The notes: generated by a model not told the origin, from the letters alone. DNA of 64,000 bases from CAZLIC01 sp964559535 (GCA_964559535.1 CAZLIC010000004.1:1-64000); one strand, 5' to 3'; positions 33,046 to 41,896 are shown, numbered from the stretch's first letter. Numbers and translations: made by a program.

Positions 33046-33435
33046 ATGGTGATGAGTGTTAGGGACTGGGCAACTCGTTTTGCTGAGACCTCAGACCGTG
33101 ATCAGACGATCGGCGCGATGGCGCGGTACTTCACCTGCACCTACATGTGGGACATGGGCGCGCAGAAGGTAATCGTCGATATGCGCGACGGCAAAGTGCA
33201 CGCGATCAACACTGATCCGCAGCCGCTGGATGCCTATGACTTCGTGCTTCGCGCAAGCGCTGCGACGTGGCGTGAATTCGCCCGGCCGGTGCCGGAACCA
33301 ATGTACCACGGGATTTGGGCCGCCAGCTTCCGCCGAGATCTGAAGATCGAGGGCAACATCCTCGTGATGATGCAGAACATCCGCAACTTCACGATCCAGT
33401 TCGAGCTTCTGCGGAAGGTCGGCGTGCCGGTCTGA
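33046..33435 (+). CDS. SCP2-like small protein
   Basis: The protein is 129 residues from the ATG at 33046, which has a strong GGGAGGAGG ribosome-binding site. Pattern: an N-terminal helix (DWATRFAETSDRDQTIGAMA), a strand pair (QKVIVDMRDGKVHAINTDPQ), YDFVLRASAATWREFARPVP and a strand-helix end with FRRDLKIEGNILVMMQNIRN. This resembles the sterol-carrier-protein 2 fold (a ligand-binding tunnel), though similarity is weak. It is the first gene of the long plus-strand catabolic run and might carry a hydrophobic substrate. A second ATG (33052) is possible. Confidence 0.55.
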   Translation: MVMSVRDWATRFAETSDRDQTIGAMARYFTCTYMWDMGAQKVIVDMRDGKVHAINTDPQPLDAYDFVLRASAATWREFARPVPEPMYHGIWAASFRRDLKIEGNILVMMQNIRNFTIQFELLRKVGVPV

Positions 33436-33471
33436 ACCCGGCCCGTTCCGTAAAAAGGGAGTAATTCAGGA

Positions 33472-34320
33472 ATGGCAAAGCATTCGCCGGTCGTCGGCCG
33501 CTATGTAACCATCGATGTCGATGGCTGCGAATACAAGGTCTTCTATCTTCGCAACGGCAAAGGGCAGCCGCTGATCTGCCAGCACACGGCGGGATGCCAC
33601 AACCACCAATGGCGTGGCCTTCTCGAAGACCCGGAGCTGACGAAGGAATACGACGTGATCGCCTATGACCTGGCGCGCCACGGAAAGTCCGATCCGCCTT
33701 TGAACAAGGAATGGTGGAAGGAAGAATACATACTCACCGCCGACCACTACATGAAGTTCATTGTGGCGCTCTGCGATGCGCTTGAACTCGATCAGCCGAT
33801 CTTCATGGGCTCCTCGTTCGGCGGCAATGTGGCACTTCAACTGGCTCTCCACTATCCGGACCGTTTCAAGGCAGTGATTCCGGTCGAAGCTGCCGAACAT
33901 TCCCCCGGCTTCTTCCTCGACTGGTGGCGCCACCCTCATGCAAACGCGGCGCAAGTCTGCGCCAGCGGCGTGTGGGATCTCATGGCGCCACAGAGCCCCG
34001 ACATGGGGCGATGGCTGACTTGGCATTATTACACGCAGGGGGCAGAGGTATTTAAAGGCGACCTCTACTTCTACTCAATCGATCACGATCTTCGCGGAAA
34101 ACTCGATCAGATCGATACGAAGCGGTGCCCAGTTGTGATGATGACCGGCACTTATGACTTCCTTACGCCGCCTGAAGCCACCGAGGCGACTGCCCGCCAA
34201 ATTCCGGGGGGCATCTACATCGAAATGGAAGAGATCGGCCACTTCCCGATGTCTGAGAACTACGACCTTTTCGCAGTCTACCTGCGCGAGGCACTTCGCA
34301 TCATCGCGGAACGTACCTGA
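33472..34320 (+). CDS. Alpha/beta-fold hydrolase
   Basis: This 282-residue protein has an alpha/beta-hydrolase nucleophile elbow, GSSFGG, with Ser115, and the strand IFMGSSFGGNVALQLALHYP. The oxyanion-side motif CQHTAGCHNHQWRG lies near 37-50, the YDLARHGKSD strand at about 65-74 and the likely catalytic His in EEIGHFPMSE near the C-terminus. No signal peptide: cytoplasmic. It may open a lactone or cleave an ester or C-C bond of the imported compound. It sits between the SCP2-like gene and the lactonase gene, 28 bases before the latter. Confidence 0.82.
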   Translation: MAKHSPVVGRYVTIDVDGCEYKVFYLRNGKGQPLICQHTAGCHNHQWRGLLEDPELTKEYDVIAYDLARHGKSDPPLNKEWWKEEYILTADHYMKFIVALCDALELDQPIFMGSSFGGNVALQLALHYPDRFKAVIPVEAAEHSPGFFLDWWRHPHANAAQVCASGVWDLMAPQSPDMGRWLTWHYYTQGAEVFKGDLYFYSIDHDLRGKLDQIDTKRCPVVMMTGTYDFLTPPEATEATARQIPGGIYIEMEEIGHFPMSENYDLFAVYLREALRIIAERT

Positions 34321-34348
34321 CAAGCGTGTCGGGCGGGAGGAAATATCG

Positions 34349-35293
34349 ATGAGAATAGTCGAATTCGACGACAAGGGCCGCAGGGTGGAGGCTGACAAGA
34401 ACTCGGTCACACTGACCGAGCGCGGCTCTGCCCTGGCGCCGCGGCCCGGAAAGGTTCACAGCGCGACGACGCCCGAGGCCGCGCCGATGCGCCGCAAATC
34501 AGCGGGCGGTGTGGACCTGCAAATGTTCCAAAGCGGCACGATCCGCACCGCGACGAAGCGGATCAAGATGCACGGGGGCGAGGCGACCATCGAGATCCCG
34601 GTGCCCTGGTATCTTGTCCGGCATCCGAAAGGCAACGTTCTCATCGATGGGGGAAGCGCGATCGAGGCCGCGATTGACCCGCGCGGCCATTGGGGGTCGG
34701 CGGTCGACGACTATCAGCTGACGATGGATGTGTCTGAAAACTGCGTTGATCAACTGAAGGCGGCGGGCGTGCGCCCGGAAGACATCCGCTTCGTCGTGCA
34801 ATCACATTTGCACCTGGACCACACCGGTGCAATCGGGCGGTTCCCACGCGCGACCTACATCGTGCAGCGCGCGGAGTACGAATATGCCAAGAAGCCGCAC
34901 TGGTTCGCCGAAGGCGCCTATTGCCGTGCAGATTTTGACCGTCCCGGGTTGAACTGGAAGTTTCTCGGCGGCGACTACACCGACAACTACGATCTCTTCG
35001 GAGACGGCGTCGTGCGGATGATTTTCACTCCCGGCCATTCGCCGGGGCACCAGTCCTTCCTCATCTCCTTGCCGAAGACGGGCCCGGTCCTTCTCACAAT
35101 CGATGCCGCTTACACGATGGATCACTGGGAGGAAAAGGCGATGCCAGGGCTGGTCGTGTCGTCCGGCAAGGCTGCCGACTCCGTTCGGAAGTTACGCCGC
35201 ATTGCCAGCGACACGGGCGCGATGGTGGTGACCGGCCACGACCCAGTTCTCTGGGCCGGAATGCGAAAGGCGCCAAACGACTTCTACGACTAG
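34349..35293 (+). CDS. MBL-fold lactonase (AHL-lactonase/BlcC family)
   Basis: The protein is 314 residues from the ATG at 34349 (GGGAGGAAA upstream). The metallo-beta-lactamase motif H-x-H-x-DH is HLHLDH at 153-158. The further ligands are His230 in TPGHSPGHQ and Asp252 in TIDAAY, as in AiiA/BlcC lactonases. Family members open acyl-homoserine lactones or gamma-butyrolactone. The gene lies in a catabolic operon, which favours catabolism of a lactone substrate over quorum quenching. The first 16 residues (MRIVEFDDKGRRVEAD) are outside the fold and echo the C-terminal tail of the ATPase encoded at 36550. Confidence 0.82.
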   Translation: MRIVEFDDKGRRVEADKNSVTLTERGSALAPRPGKVHSATTPEAAPMRRKSAGGVDLQMFQSGTIRTATKRIKMHGGEATIEIPVPWYLVRHPKGNVLIDGGSAIEAAIDPRGHWGSAVDDYQLTMDVSENCVDQLKAAGVRPEDIRFVVQSHLHLDHTGAIGRFPRATYIVQRAEYEYAKKPHWFAEGAYCRADFDRPGLNWKFLGGDYTDNYDLFGDGVVRMIFTPGHSPGHQSFLISLPKTGPVLLTIDAAYTMDHWEEKAMPGLVVSSGKAADSVRKLRRIASDTGAMVVTGHDPVLWAGMRKAPNDFYD

Positions 35294-35318
35294 GCACCAA
35301 CAAACGGGAGGAAACGAA

Positions 35319-36482
35319 ATGATCAGGAATTTCGCTGCCGCGATGGTCGCGGTAAGCTTAGGCTCGATGGCGCTCGCCGAGGGGGTCGACGAGATCGCCC
35401 CCGATATCGCCGCGCGGCTCTACAACCCCGAGATGCTCGATCCCATGCAGCCGGTCGGGCCGAGCGCTTGGCGCGACTTCGTGGCCAAGAACCCGCCGCC
35501 GTGGAAGATTGGCTACGCTTCGTCCTACGCCGGCAACACGTGGCGGGCCGCTGTCATGGACGAGCTTCAGAACGTCATCGTGCCGGAATGGAAGGAACTC
35601 GGGCTTCTATCGGAGTTGGTCGTCACGCAGTCCAACCTCAACGACAGCCAGCAAATCCAGCAGATACGACAACTCGTCGATCAGGGCGTGGACGCGATCA
35701 TCGTTTGCTGTTCGAACCCGACCGCCCTGAATGCTACGGTGAAGTATGCGGCCGATCGTGGCGTCCCGGTCTTCTCGCTGACGGGCTATCTCACGTCCGA
35801 ATACTCAATCAACTCGTCGGTCAACTACCAAGTCGCCGGCTTCGAGATCGGCAAGGATATGGCCGATCTGATAGGAGGCAAGGGCAGCGTGCTGGTCGTC
35901 GAGGGCATCCCTGGCACTTCCGGTTCGGACAGCCAGAACCGAGGCGTTCTCGCCGGCCTCGCCACCGCACCCGAAGTGGTGGTGAAAGGGTCAGTCGCAG
36001 GGATGTGGACCGATCAGGTGGCTCAAGGCGAAGTCCAGAAGTGGTTGGCCACCAACCCTGGCGAGCTCGACGGCATCGTCGTGCAATCTGCCGCCGAGAT
36101 GGGTGTGCTGCGCGCGGTGCAGCAATCGGGGCGCGGGGCAATCCCTGTGGCGATCGGCGGCGAGCTTGGCGCTCTCTGCTACTGGCGCAAGAACCCTGAC
36201 TACATCAAGAATTCTTTCCAGGTCTGGCCGCCGGCCGACGAGATCGAACTGATCTGGAACGTGATGATGCGCACGCTTCAGGGTCAGGGCCCGAAGATCC
36301 AATCGGTGCTGGTCGATCCGGTCAAGATGTCGTTCGACGACCTCAAGGCCGTGATGGGTGAGGATTGCAGTGAAGATGACGCGGGCTGGCTAAAGGTGGG
36401 TGCCGACCGTTGGGGCGCCAACTCCAGCTACCTCGACCAGTTCTTCCTTCGCCCGGCCGATCCGCGCGCCTACAAGCCGTAA
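35319..36482 (+). CDS. ABC transporter sugar-type substrate-binding protein
   Basis: This 387-residue periplasmic binding protein of the RbsB-like (Peripla_BP_4) class has a signal peptide at about 1-20 (NFAAAMVAVSLGSMALAEG). The mature protein has IGYASSYAGNTWRAAVMDEL at about 66-85, a QQIRQLVDQGVDAIIVCCSN strand-helix, the EYSINSSVNYQVAGFEIGKD middle and ESNP-type Trp/Arg ligand positions. It feeds the ATPase and permeases that follow. An N-terminal stretch of about 40 residues (PDIAARLYNPEMLDPMQPVG) is extra to the minimal fold. Substrate unknown; a sugar or cyclic polyol-like compound is usual for this class. Confidence 0.87.
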   Translation: MIRNFAAAMVAVSLGSMALAEGVDEIAPDIAARLYNPEMLDPMQPVGPSAWRDFVAKNPPPWKIGYASSYAGNTWRAAVMDELQNVIVPEWKELGLLSELVVTQSNLNDSQQIQQIRQLVDQGVDAIIVCCSNPTALNATVKYAADRGVPVFSLTGYLTSEYSINSSVNYQVAGFEIGKDMADLIGGKGSVLVVEGIPGTSGSDSQNRGVLAGLATAPEVVVKGSVAGMWTDQVAQGEVQKWLATNPGELDGIVVQSAAEMGVLRAVQQSGRGAIPVAIGGELGALCYWRKNPDYIKNSFQVWPPADEIELIWNVMMRTLQGQGPKIQSVLVDPVKMSFDDLKAVMGEDCSEDDAGWLKVGADRWGANSSYLDQFFLRPADPRAYKP

Positions 36483-36549
36483 GTGAGTATGGCGGGGGAC
36501 GTTTCGCGCCCCTCGCCGCCTTGCCAACGCTTCTGAAAACACAGGAAAC

Positions 36550-38382
36550 ATGATGTTCGAAATCGCGAACAAAGTTCCAGCGGACTCGTCGAGCGAGACA
36601 ATCCAGGTTCGCGGTGTGAAGAAGTACTTCGGGCCTACGCGGGCACTTGATGGAGCTTCCTTTTCAGCGCGGGCTGGCGAGATTCATGCGATCGTGGGCG
36701 GTAACGGCTGTGGGAAGAGCACCATGGCCAAGGTCGTCTCGGGCATTCTGCCGATCGACTCGGGCTCCGTCTCAATCTTGGGCGAAACGCCAAGCACACC
36801 GGCCGAAAGCCGCGCCCTCGGCATCTCAACGGTCTATCAGGAAGTCCTGGTGGCCGATGAAAGCTCGGTGGTCGACAACATCTTCATGGGCGCGGACCGA
36901 CTGTTCACAAAGACATTGTCAGGTGAACGGAAGGTGGCACGCGCGGCCGAGCTGATGGAAGAACTTTCCGGCGAGCCCGTCGATCCGCATGCCCTCGTGG
37001 GGACGCTGCCGCTTGGGCTGAAGCAGTGGATTACGATTGCGCGTGCGCTTCTGTCCGAACCGAAAATCCTCATTCTTGACGAAAGCTCTGCAGCGCTTGA
37101 CTTCGACAGCACTGAGCGGCTGTTCGCGAAGATGCGGGCGTTGCGCGACGGTGGCACGACGGTTCTGATCGTGACGCATCGCATCGCCGAACTGATCCGG
37201 ATTTCGGATCGTGCCACCGTGCTACGGGACGGCCGCGATGTGGGAGTCCTCGAGAAGTCCGAGATTACCGAAAAGAACCTTCTTCGGCTGATGACGGGCG
37301 AAAGCCTTGTGGCGTCGCACGCTGCCGGAGTGGCCCCCCAACCGCAGACGGCCACACGGTCGCTGAAGGCAAGGAATATCACCCTCTGGCCCAACTCTAA
37401 GCCGTTCGACTTCGATCTGCGTCAAGGGGAGATCGTGGGCGTCGCGGGCCTTGACGGTCAGGGGCAGGATACGTTCGTGCGCGTTCTGGCCGGCGTTCTT
37501 CCCGCCCCGCGCGGTACCGTCGAGGTCGCGCCGCGCGCGGGTGGCTGGTTATTCGTGCGGTCCTTGCGCGAAGCCGTGGCCGGACGGATCGCGTACGTAT
37601 CGGGCGACCGCAAGCGCGAAGGCATTTTTGCTTCGCTGTCCATCTTCGAAAACATGGTGATGCCGCTTTACCGCGAGAAGAAGCGGGCTGGCATCCTCGC
37701 CATTATCGACCGTGCGACGCTGGGCGCCACCTTCAAGCGCGAGGCGGAAAACCTGCTGATCAAGTTCGGCACGAAGGAAGACCGCATCACCTCGCTGTCG
37801 GGCGGCAACCAGCAGAAGGTGCTGATCGGACGCGGCTTCGCGATGCGGCCGAACGTGATCGTGCTGAACGACCCGGCGCGGGGCATCGACGTCGGCGCCA
37901 AGACCGAGCTTTACAAGCACCTGCGCACCTTCGCGCAGGAAGGCAAATCGGTCGTCTATCTCTCGTCCGAAATTGAGGAGTTCGTGGGCTTCGCGACCCG
38001 GGTCATCGTGTTCCGCGATGGCGCGCCGTTCGACGCGTTCGACGGCCGCGCGCTCGACCCCAAGAAGGTGCTTGAGGCGATGTTCGGCCAGACGTCCGGC
38101 GCGGGGCTTTCGGCCACGTTCGGGCTGACGCCGGCAAGGGCGGCGGCACCCGCCCCGACCGGCAGCGCGGTGTCGGCCGACGGCGTCCGCGTGCAGGTGC
38201 GGGTGCCCGAAGACGTCCGCGCGCGCCTGACCCGCCCGACGCCGCTGCCGCTGCGGGAGCCGGCCGCGATCGTGCGCAACGTGCCGGTGGCAGCCAGCGC
38301 CGCGCAAGCGCCGGCGCCGCGGACGATCCGCGTCGTGGAATTCGATGACGCAGGGATGCGGCGCGAGGGGGTGCGGAAATGA
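36550..38382 (+). CDS. RbsA-type ABC ATPase with unusual C-terminal tail
   Basis: This 610-residue double-ATPase has a first cassette with Walker A GGNGCGKST at about 50-58 and Walker B ILILDESSAALD. The second lacks a classical Walker A (VAGLDGQGQDTFVRVLAG) but has the signature SGGNQQKVLIGRG and NDPARGIDVGAKTE, as in RbsA/MglA. Ordinary members are about 500 residues; here about 100 extra residues (from about 507) form an Ala/Pro-rich tail ending with RTIRVVEFDDAGMRREGVRK. The last part resembles the lactonase N-terminus (34349). It overlaps the first permease gene by 4 bp. ATG at 36553 is an alternative start. Confidence 0.88.
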   Translation: MMFEIANKVPADSSSETIQVRGVKKYFGPTRALDGASFSARAGEIHAIVGGNGCGKSTMAKVVSGILPIDSGSVSILGETPSTPAESRALGISTVYQEVLVADESSVVDNIFMGADRLFTKTLSGERKVARAAELMEELSGEPVDPHALVGTLPLGLKQWITIARALLSEPKILILDESSAALDFDSTERLFAKMRALRDGGTTVLIVTHRIAELIRISDRATVLRDGRDVGVLEKSEITEKNLLRLMTGESLVASHAAGVAPQPQTATRSLKARNITLWPNSKPFDFDLRQGEIVGVAGLDGQGQDTFVRVLAGVLPAPRGTVEVAPRAGGWLFVRSLREAVAGRIAYVSGDRKREGIFASLSIFENMVMPLYREKKRAGILAIIDRATLGATFKREAENLLIKFGTKEDRITSLSGGNQQKVLIGRGFAMRPNVIVLNDPARGIDVGAKTELYKHLRTFAQEGKSVVYLSSEIEEFVGFATRVIVFRDGAPFDAFDGRALDPKKVLEAMFGQTSGAGLSATFGLTPARAAAPAPTGSAVSADGVRVQVRVPEDVRARLTRPTPLPLREPAAIVRNVPVAASAAQAPAPRTIRVVEFDDAGMRREGVRK

Positions 38383-39749
38383 CCGCCACCGCGAAACCGC
38401 AGGCGCAGGGCGGGCGGTCGAACCCGTTCCTGCTGATGCCGATCACGCTGTTCTTCGCCCTGCTTGCCTTCGCGGTCCTGCGCTCGCCAAGCCTGATCAC
38501 GGCGTCCGGCATTGGGTCGGCGATCATCGTCGCGACGCCGCTGATCCTTGCGACCTATGCGCTGATGGCCTCGGTCATCTCCGGCCGGGGGACGGTCGAT
38601 CTTTCGATCGGGCCGCTGATCGGGTTCGTGAACGTCACCCTGGTGCAGATGCACGGCGCGGGCCTGCTCAGCAATCCGATCGCGGTCTTTCTCTATGCCA
38701 TGGGGGTGGGTGCGCTTTATCAGCTGATCTTTGCGCTGATTGTCATCTACGTGCGGGTGCAGCCGATCATCGTGTCGCTGTCGGGCTATCTCGCCCTGTC
38801 GGGCATCAACCTGGTTATCCTGCCCAGGCCGGGCGGGCTGGCGCCCGAGTTCATGGCCGAATGGGGCTATGGCACCTCAATCTTCTCGCCCGTCCTGGCC
38901 GTGCTTCTCCTGGCATCGGCGGCCTGGCTTTTGTTCACGGCGACCGCCTTCTATACCCACCTGCGCCTGATGGGCTCGGACGAACGCGCGGCCTATACGT
39001 CGGGCGTGTCGATCACGATCGTGCGGATCGGGGCGCATCTGATTTCGGGCTGCTTCGCAGGCCTCGCGGCGATCTGCTTCACCGCGCTGATCTCGTCGGG
39101 GGACCCGTCGCAGGGCACTACCTACACGCTGATCGCCGTCACCGCGCTTGTGCTCGGCGGCGCGTCGCTGGCCGGCGGACGGGGGGGCGTGTTCGGCTCG
39201 GCGCTCGGGGCGCTGAACCTTTACCTGATCACCTTCGTGCTTTCGACTTTCAATTTTGGCGCAGTGCAAAGCTTTGTCACGAACCTCGCCTACGGGACGA
39301 TCCTGGTGGTCTCGCTGCTCCTGACCCTGCTGATCCCGGTCATCCAGCGCTGGATCCGCAATTTCTCGCCGCTCCTCTACTTCGTGGCGCTGGCCGTCTT
39401 AGTGCTGGGCGTGATCCTGCACGCGACCTTCGACTACGGCGCGACGCCCCCCGAAGCCGTGGAAGCCGCGGCGCCGCTTGATCCGCAGGCCGCCCTAGTC
39501 GGCCCGCTGGAAGTGTCGGTCACCGACCCCGAGACCGCCGCGCTGCGGGCCAAGGCCGCGCCGTTCATCTTCCTCGCGCTTCTCCTCGTCGTCATGGCCG
39601 TCTTCGCCCGCCTGGCGATCGGCCACGCCGGCCGGCGCACGATCGGGCCTGCGGTCGCGGTCGTCGTTCTCGGCCTCGTCGCGGCCGGCGCCTATCTGAT
39701 CGCCGATCCCACCGGGGCCGCGATGTCCCAGCAGGAGGACGACAACTGA
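38379..39749 (+). CDS. ABC permease 1, RbsC-like, enlarged
   Basis: This 456-residue integral membrane protein of the BPD_transp_2 (RbsC/LivH) class has typical segments GTVDLSIGPLIGFVNVTLVQ near 72-91, the GGASLAGGRGGVFGSALGAL motif at about 262-281 and ten or more hydrophobic helices. After the core it has an extra linker (EAAAPLDPQAALVGP) and two more helices near the C-terminus (FIFLALLLVVMAVFARLAIG and AVAVVVLGLVAAGAYLIAD). Normal members are about 320-350 residues. It overlaps the ATPase by 4 bp, and its stop shares one base with the start of permease 2. Confidence 0.86.
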   Translation: MTATAKPQAQGGRSNPFLLMPITLFFALLAFAVLRSPSLITASGIGSAIIVATPLILATYALMASVISGRGTVDLSIGPLIGFVNVTLVQMHGAGLLSNPIAVFLYAMGVGALYQLIFALIVIYVRVQPIIVSLSGYLALSGINLVILPRPGGLAPEFMAEWGYGTSIFSPVLAVLLLASAAWLLFTATAFYTHLRLMGSDERAAYTSGVSITIVRIGAHLISGCFAGLAAICFTALISSGDPSQGTTYTLIAVTALVLGGASLAGGRGGVFGSALGALNLYLITFVLSTFNFGAVQSFVTNLAYGTILVVSLLLTLLIPVIQRWIRNFSPLLYFVALAVLVLGVILHATFDYGATPPEAVEAAAPLDPQAALVGPLEVSVTDPETAALRAKAAPFIFLALLLVVMAVFARLAIGHAGRRTIGPAVAVVVLGLVAAGAYLIADPTGAAMSQQEDDN

Positions 39750-41110
39750 TGGAAAAGCTGCCAATGCTGTCGCTGCCGGCGCGCATCCTCGGCCTCGTGG
39801 CGGGGCTGATCCTGACCGGGATCGGGGTAGGCTTCGGCTTCGCGCAGGGCGCGTCGGTCCAGATCGTCATCCTGTCCTCGATCGCGACGCTTGCCCTGTT
39901 CATCTGGGCCTGGCGGTTCGTGATCGGCCAGTTCGTGGACGAGACGGCCGCGCCCGAGGACGGGCCGCACCCGCTTCGGCGCGCCTGGCAGACCTATCGG
40001 TGGCCGCTTCTCGGGCTGGCCCTGCTCCTTCTGGCCTTCCTCGTCCTTTCGCTGACGGTCACGGGCTTCTTCAACATCTGGAACGTCATCTCGCTTCTCA
40101 TCCTGCTGGCGATCCTGGTGCTGACGCGCACGCTCGGGCGGCAGTTCCAGCAGAACCGGTCGGCCTTCATCGGGATCATGGTTCTGGCGGGCCTGTTCTC
40201 GGTCGGGTCGATGAACATCGAAGGCTTCGCGTCGGGCATCAACATCAAGTCGATGCTGCTCTTTGCCGCCTTTCTCGGGATCGCATCGGTCGGGCAAACT
40301 CTTGTCGCGCTTCTCGGCGGGCTCGACCTGTCGATCCCCTTTGTCATCGGCGGAGCGAACGTAGGCCTGCTGTACCTCATTGGACTGGGCGTGCCACCCT
40401 GGCTCGCCACGTTTATCGTGCTGACGGTCGGGGTGATCCTGGGCACGATCAACGGCTTTCTCAGCTACCGGCTGCAAGGCCAGGCGCTGATTGTGACGCT
40501 TGGCACGGGCTTCGCGATTTCTGGCGGCGTGCAGATCCTGACCTCGATCGGGTCGGCCTACGGCGGCAACGTCTTTGGCTCCGTGCCCGGCTGGCTGTCG
40601 AACCTGTCGGCGATGAACGGCAGCACCTTCGGCATGCCCTTCCCGCCCGTCATCGCGATCTGGGCGCTGATCGCGCTGATCCTGGTGGTTGGCTTACGAA
40701 TCACGGTCTATGGCCGGTTTCTCTATGCGCTCGGCGTCAACCGGGTGTCGGCGAGCCGGGTCATGATCTCGGAGATGCGTTACTGGGTGATCACCTATGC
40801 GCTGTCCGGGTTTTTTGCAGCAGTGACGGGAAGCCTACTGCTCGGCTGGTCGGGCGGCGGGTTCATCGGGGTCGGGGACCAATACCTCTTCCTGACCCTG
40901 GCCGCGGTCGTCGTGGGCGGCACCTCGCTTCTGGGCGGGGCGGGCGGATACGGCTTCACGGTCATCGGCGTCCTCGTGCTTCAGGTCCTGTCGAGCTTCC
41001 TCGTGGGGATCGGCCTGAACTTCGAATGGCAGCAATTCATCTTTGGCCTGCTGATCCTGCCGATGGTCGCGCTCTATGCCCGTTCACCGCACATCCGCAC
41101 GCAAATCTAG
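39749..41110 (+). CDS. ABC permease 2, RbsC-like, enlarged
   Basis: This 453-residue permease starts within the stop codon of permease 1 (TGATG). The RbsC-like core begins around residue 133 (FIGIMVLAGLFSVGSMNIEG), with the motifs GGLDLSIPFVIGGANVGLLY and VVGGTSLLGGAGGYGFTVIG. The first 130 residues form an additional domain with about four hydrophobic segments. Paired with permease 1 it makes a heterodimeric channel, each partner carrying extra helices. The short ORF and the opsin gene follow directly. Confidence 0.86.
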   Translation: MEKLPMLSLPARILGLVAGLILTGIGVGFGFAQGASVQIVILSSIATLALFIWAWRFVIGQFVDETAAPEDGPHPLRRAWQTYRWPLLGLALLLLAFLVLSLTVTGFFNIWNVISLLILLAILVLTRTLGRQFQQNRSAFIGIMVLAGLFSVGSMNIEGFASGINIKSMLLFAAFLGIASVGQTLVALLGGLDLSIPFVIGGANVGLLYLIGLGVPPWLATFIVLTVGVILGTINGFLSYRLQGQALIVTLGTGFAISGGVQILTSIGSAYGGNVFGSVPGWLSNLSAMNGSTFGMPFPPVIAIWALIALILVVGLRITVYGRFLYALGVNRVSASRVMISEMRYWVITYALSGFFAAVTGSLLLGWSGGGFIGVGDQYLFLTLAAVVVGGTSLLGGAGGYGFTVIGVLVLQVLSSFLVGIGLNFEWQQFIFGLLILPMVALYARSPHIRTQI

Positions 41111-41121
41111 GAGGAAACACA

Positions 41122-41148
41122 ATGGATAACCGCGAAGGGAGAGATTGA
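41122..41148 (+). CDS. Eight-codon ORF before the opsin gene
   Basis: ATG at 41122 with a strong AGGAGG ribosome-binding site (41109-41114) encodes MDNREGRD and stops at 41148, two bases before the opsin ATG. The frame differs from the opsin. It may be a translational coupler or leader, or the remnant of an older start. Supported only by the Shine-Dalgarno sequence and spacing. Confidence 0.35.
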   Translation: MDNREGRD

Positions 41149-41149
41149 G

Positions 41150-41878
41150 ATGGCGGTGTTTCAGACTGCGGACCTGACGGCGGCGAGCTATTCCGTGGCA
41201 TTGTTCGGTCTGGCCGCAACCTCGATCCTGCTACTGATGGGCACGGGCTGGGTCAGCCAGCGCTGGCGCCTTCCGGTCGTCCTGTGCGCCGTCGCGGCAA
41301 TCGTGGGGATCGGCGCGGCCTACGAGGGCAGGGCCGCCTGGGCCGCCGGCGGCGGCGTTCCCGTCGTCTATCACTACGTGGGATGGGCGGTGTCCATGCC
41401 GCTTCAGGTCCTGGCGCTCTACTTCCTCGCCAAGACCGGCGGCAAGCTGGGGCCGGGGCTGTTCTGGCGTCTCGTCGTCGTGTCGGTGCTGATGGTCTTT
41501 GTCCGCTATCTGGGCGAGGCCGACTATATGAACCCGACGCTCGCCTTCCTGATCGGACTCGTCTTCTGGCTTTACATCCTGGGCGAGCTCTACTTCGGGC
41601 GGATGGACGACGCCGTGCGCGGGGCGCCGGGCGATGCTCTTCGGCGGGGATATTTCTGGCTGCGCCTGATCGTAACGATCGGGTGGGCGATCTATCCGCT
41701 CGGCAACTTCCTGACCGCCTTTGCGGGGCTGGTCGACGACGGAAGCCTGTCGGTCGCCTACAACATTCTCGACATCCTGAACCGCATGGCCTTCGGGGTG
41801 GCCGTGCTGGCGACGGCTGTGGTTTCGGCTGACGAAGCCGGCCGCCCTGATCGCCATCCCACCAACAACCGCACTTGA
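41150..41878 (+). CDS. Type-1 opsin without retinal lysine (Rh-noK-like)
   Basis: This 242-residue protein aligns along its whole length with proteorhodopsin/xanthorhodopsin: seven hydrophobic helices, the helix-C motif YHYVGWAVSMPLQV, the RYLGEADYMNPTLAFLIG segment, helix F TIGWAIYPLGN and helix G VAYNILDILNRMAFG. The residue that should be the retinal-binding Lys (helix G, D-x-x-x-K) is Arg212; the codon is CGC. The proton acceptor position is Gly78 and the donor position is Ala89; helix-C Arg is His75. Asp208 and the pocket aromatics Trp79, Trp179 and Tyr182 remain. It therefore should not bind retinal by a Schiff base or pump protons. It lies between ABC permeases and a flotillin gene, so a ligand-sensing or scaffold role is inferred. 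Confidence 0.88.
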   Translation: MAVFQTADLTAASYSVALFGLAATSILLLMGTGWVSQRWRLPVVLCAVAAIVGIGAAYEGRAAWAAGGGVPVVYHYVGWAVSMPLQVLALYFLAKTGGKLGPGLFWRLVVVSVLMVFVRYLGEADYMNPTLAFLIGLVFWLYILGELYFGRMDDAVRGAPGDALRRGYFWLRLIVTIGWAIYPLGNFLTAFAGLVDDGSLSVAYNILDILNRMAFGVAVLATAVVSADEAGRPDRHPTNNRT

Positions 41879-41896
41879 ACCAGGGGGACATTGTCC

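Noticed and set aside
34349..35293. Dedicated quorum-quenching enzyme
   Set aside because: The fold and motif fit AHL lactonases, but the gene is inside a catabolic and transport operon with no LuxI/LuxR genes. Lactone catabolism is a better reading.
41150..41878. Light-driven proton pump
   Set aside because: Retinal Lys, proton acceptor and donor are all replaced (Arg212, Gly78, Ala89), and no carotenoid or retinal synthesis gene is in the window.
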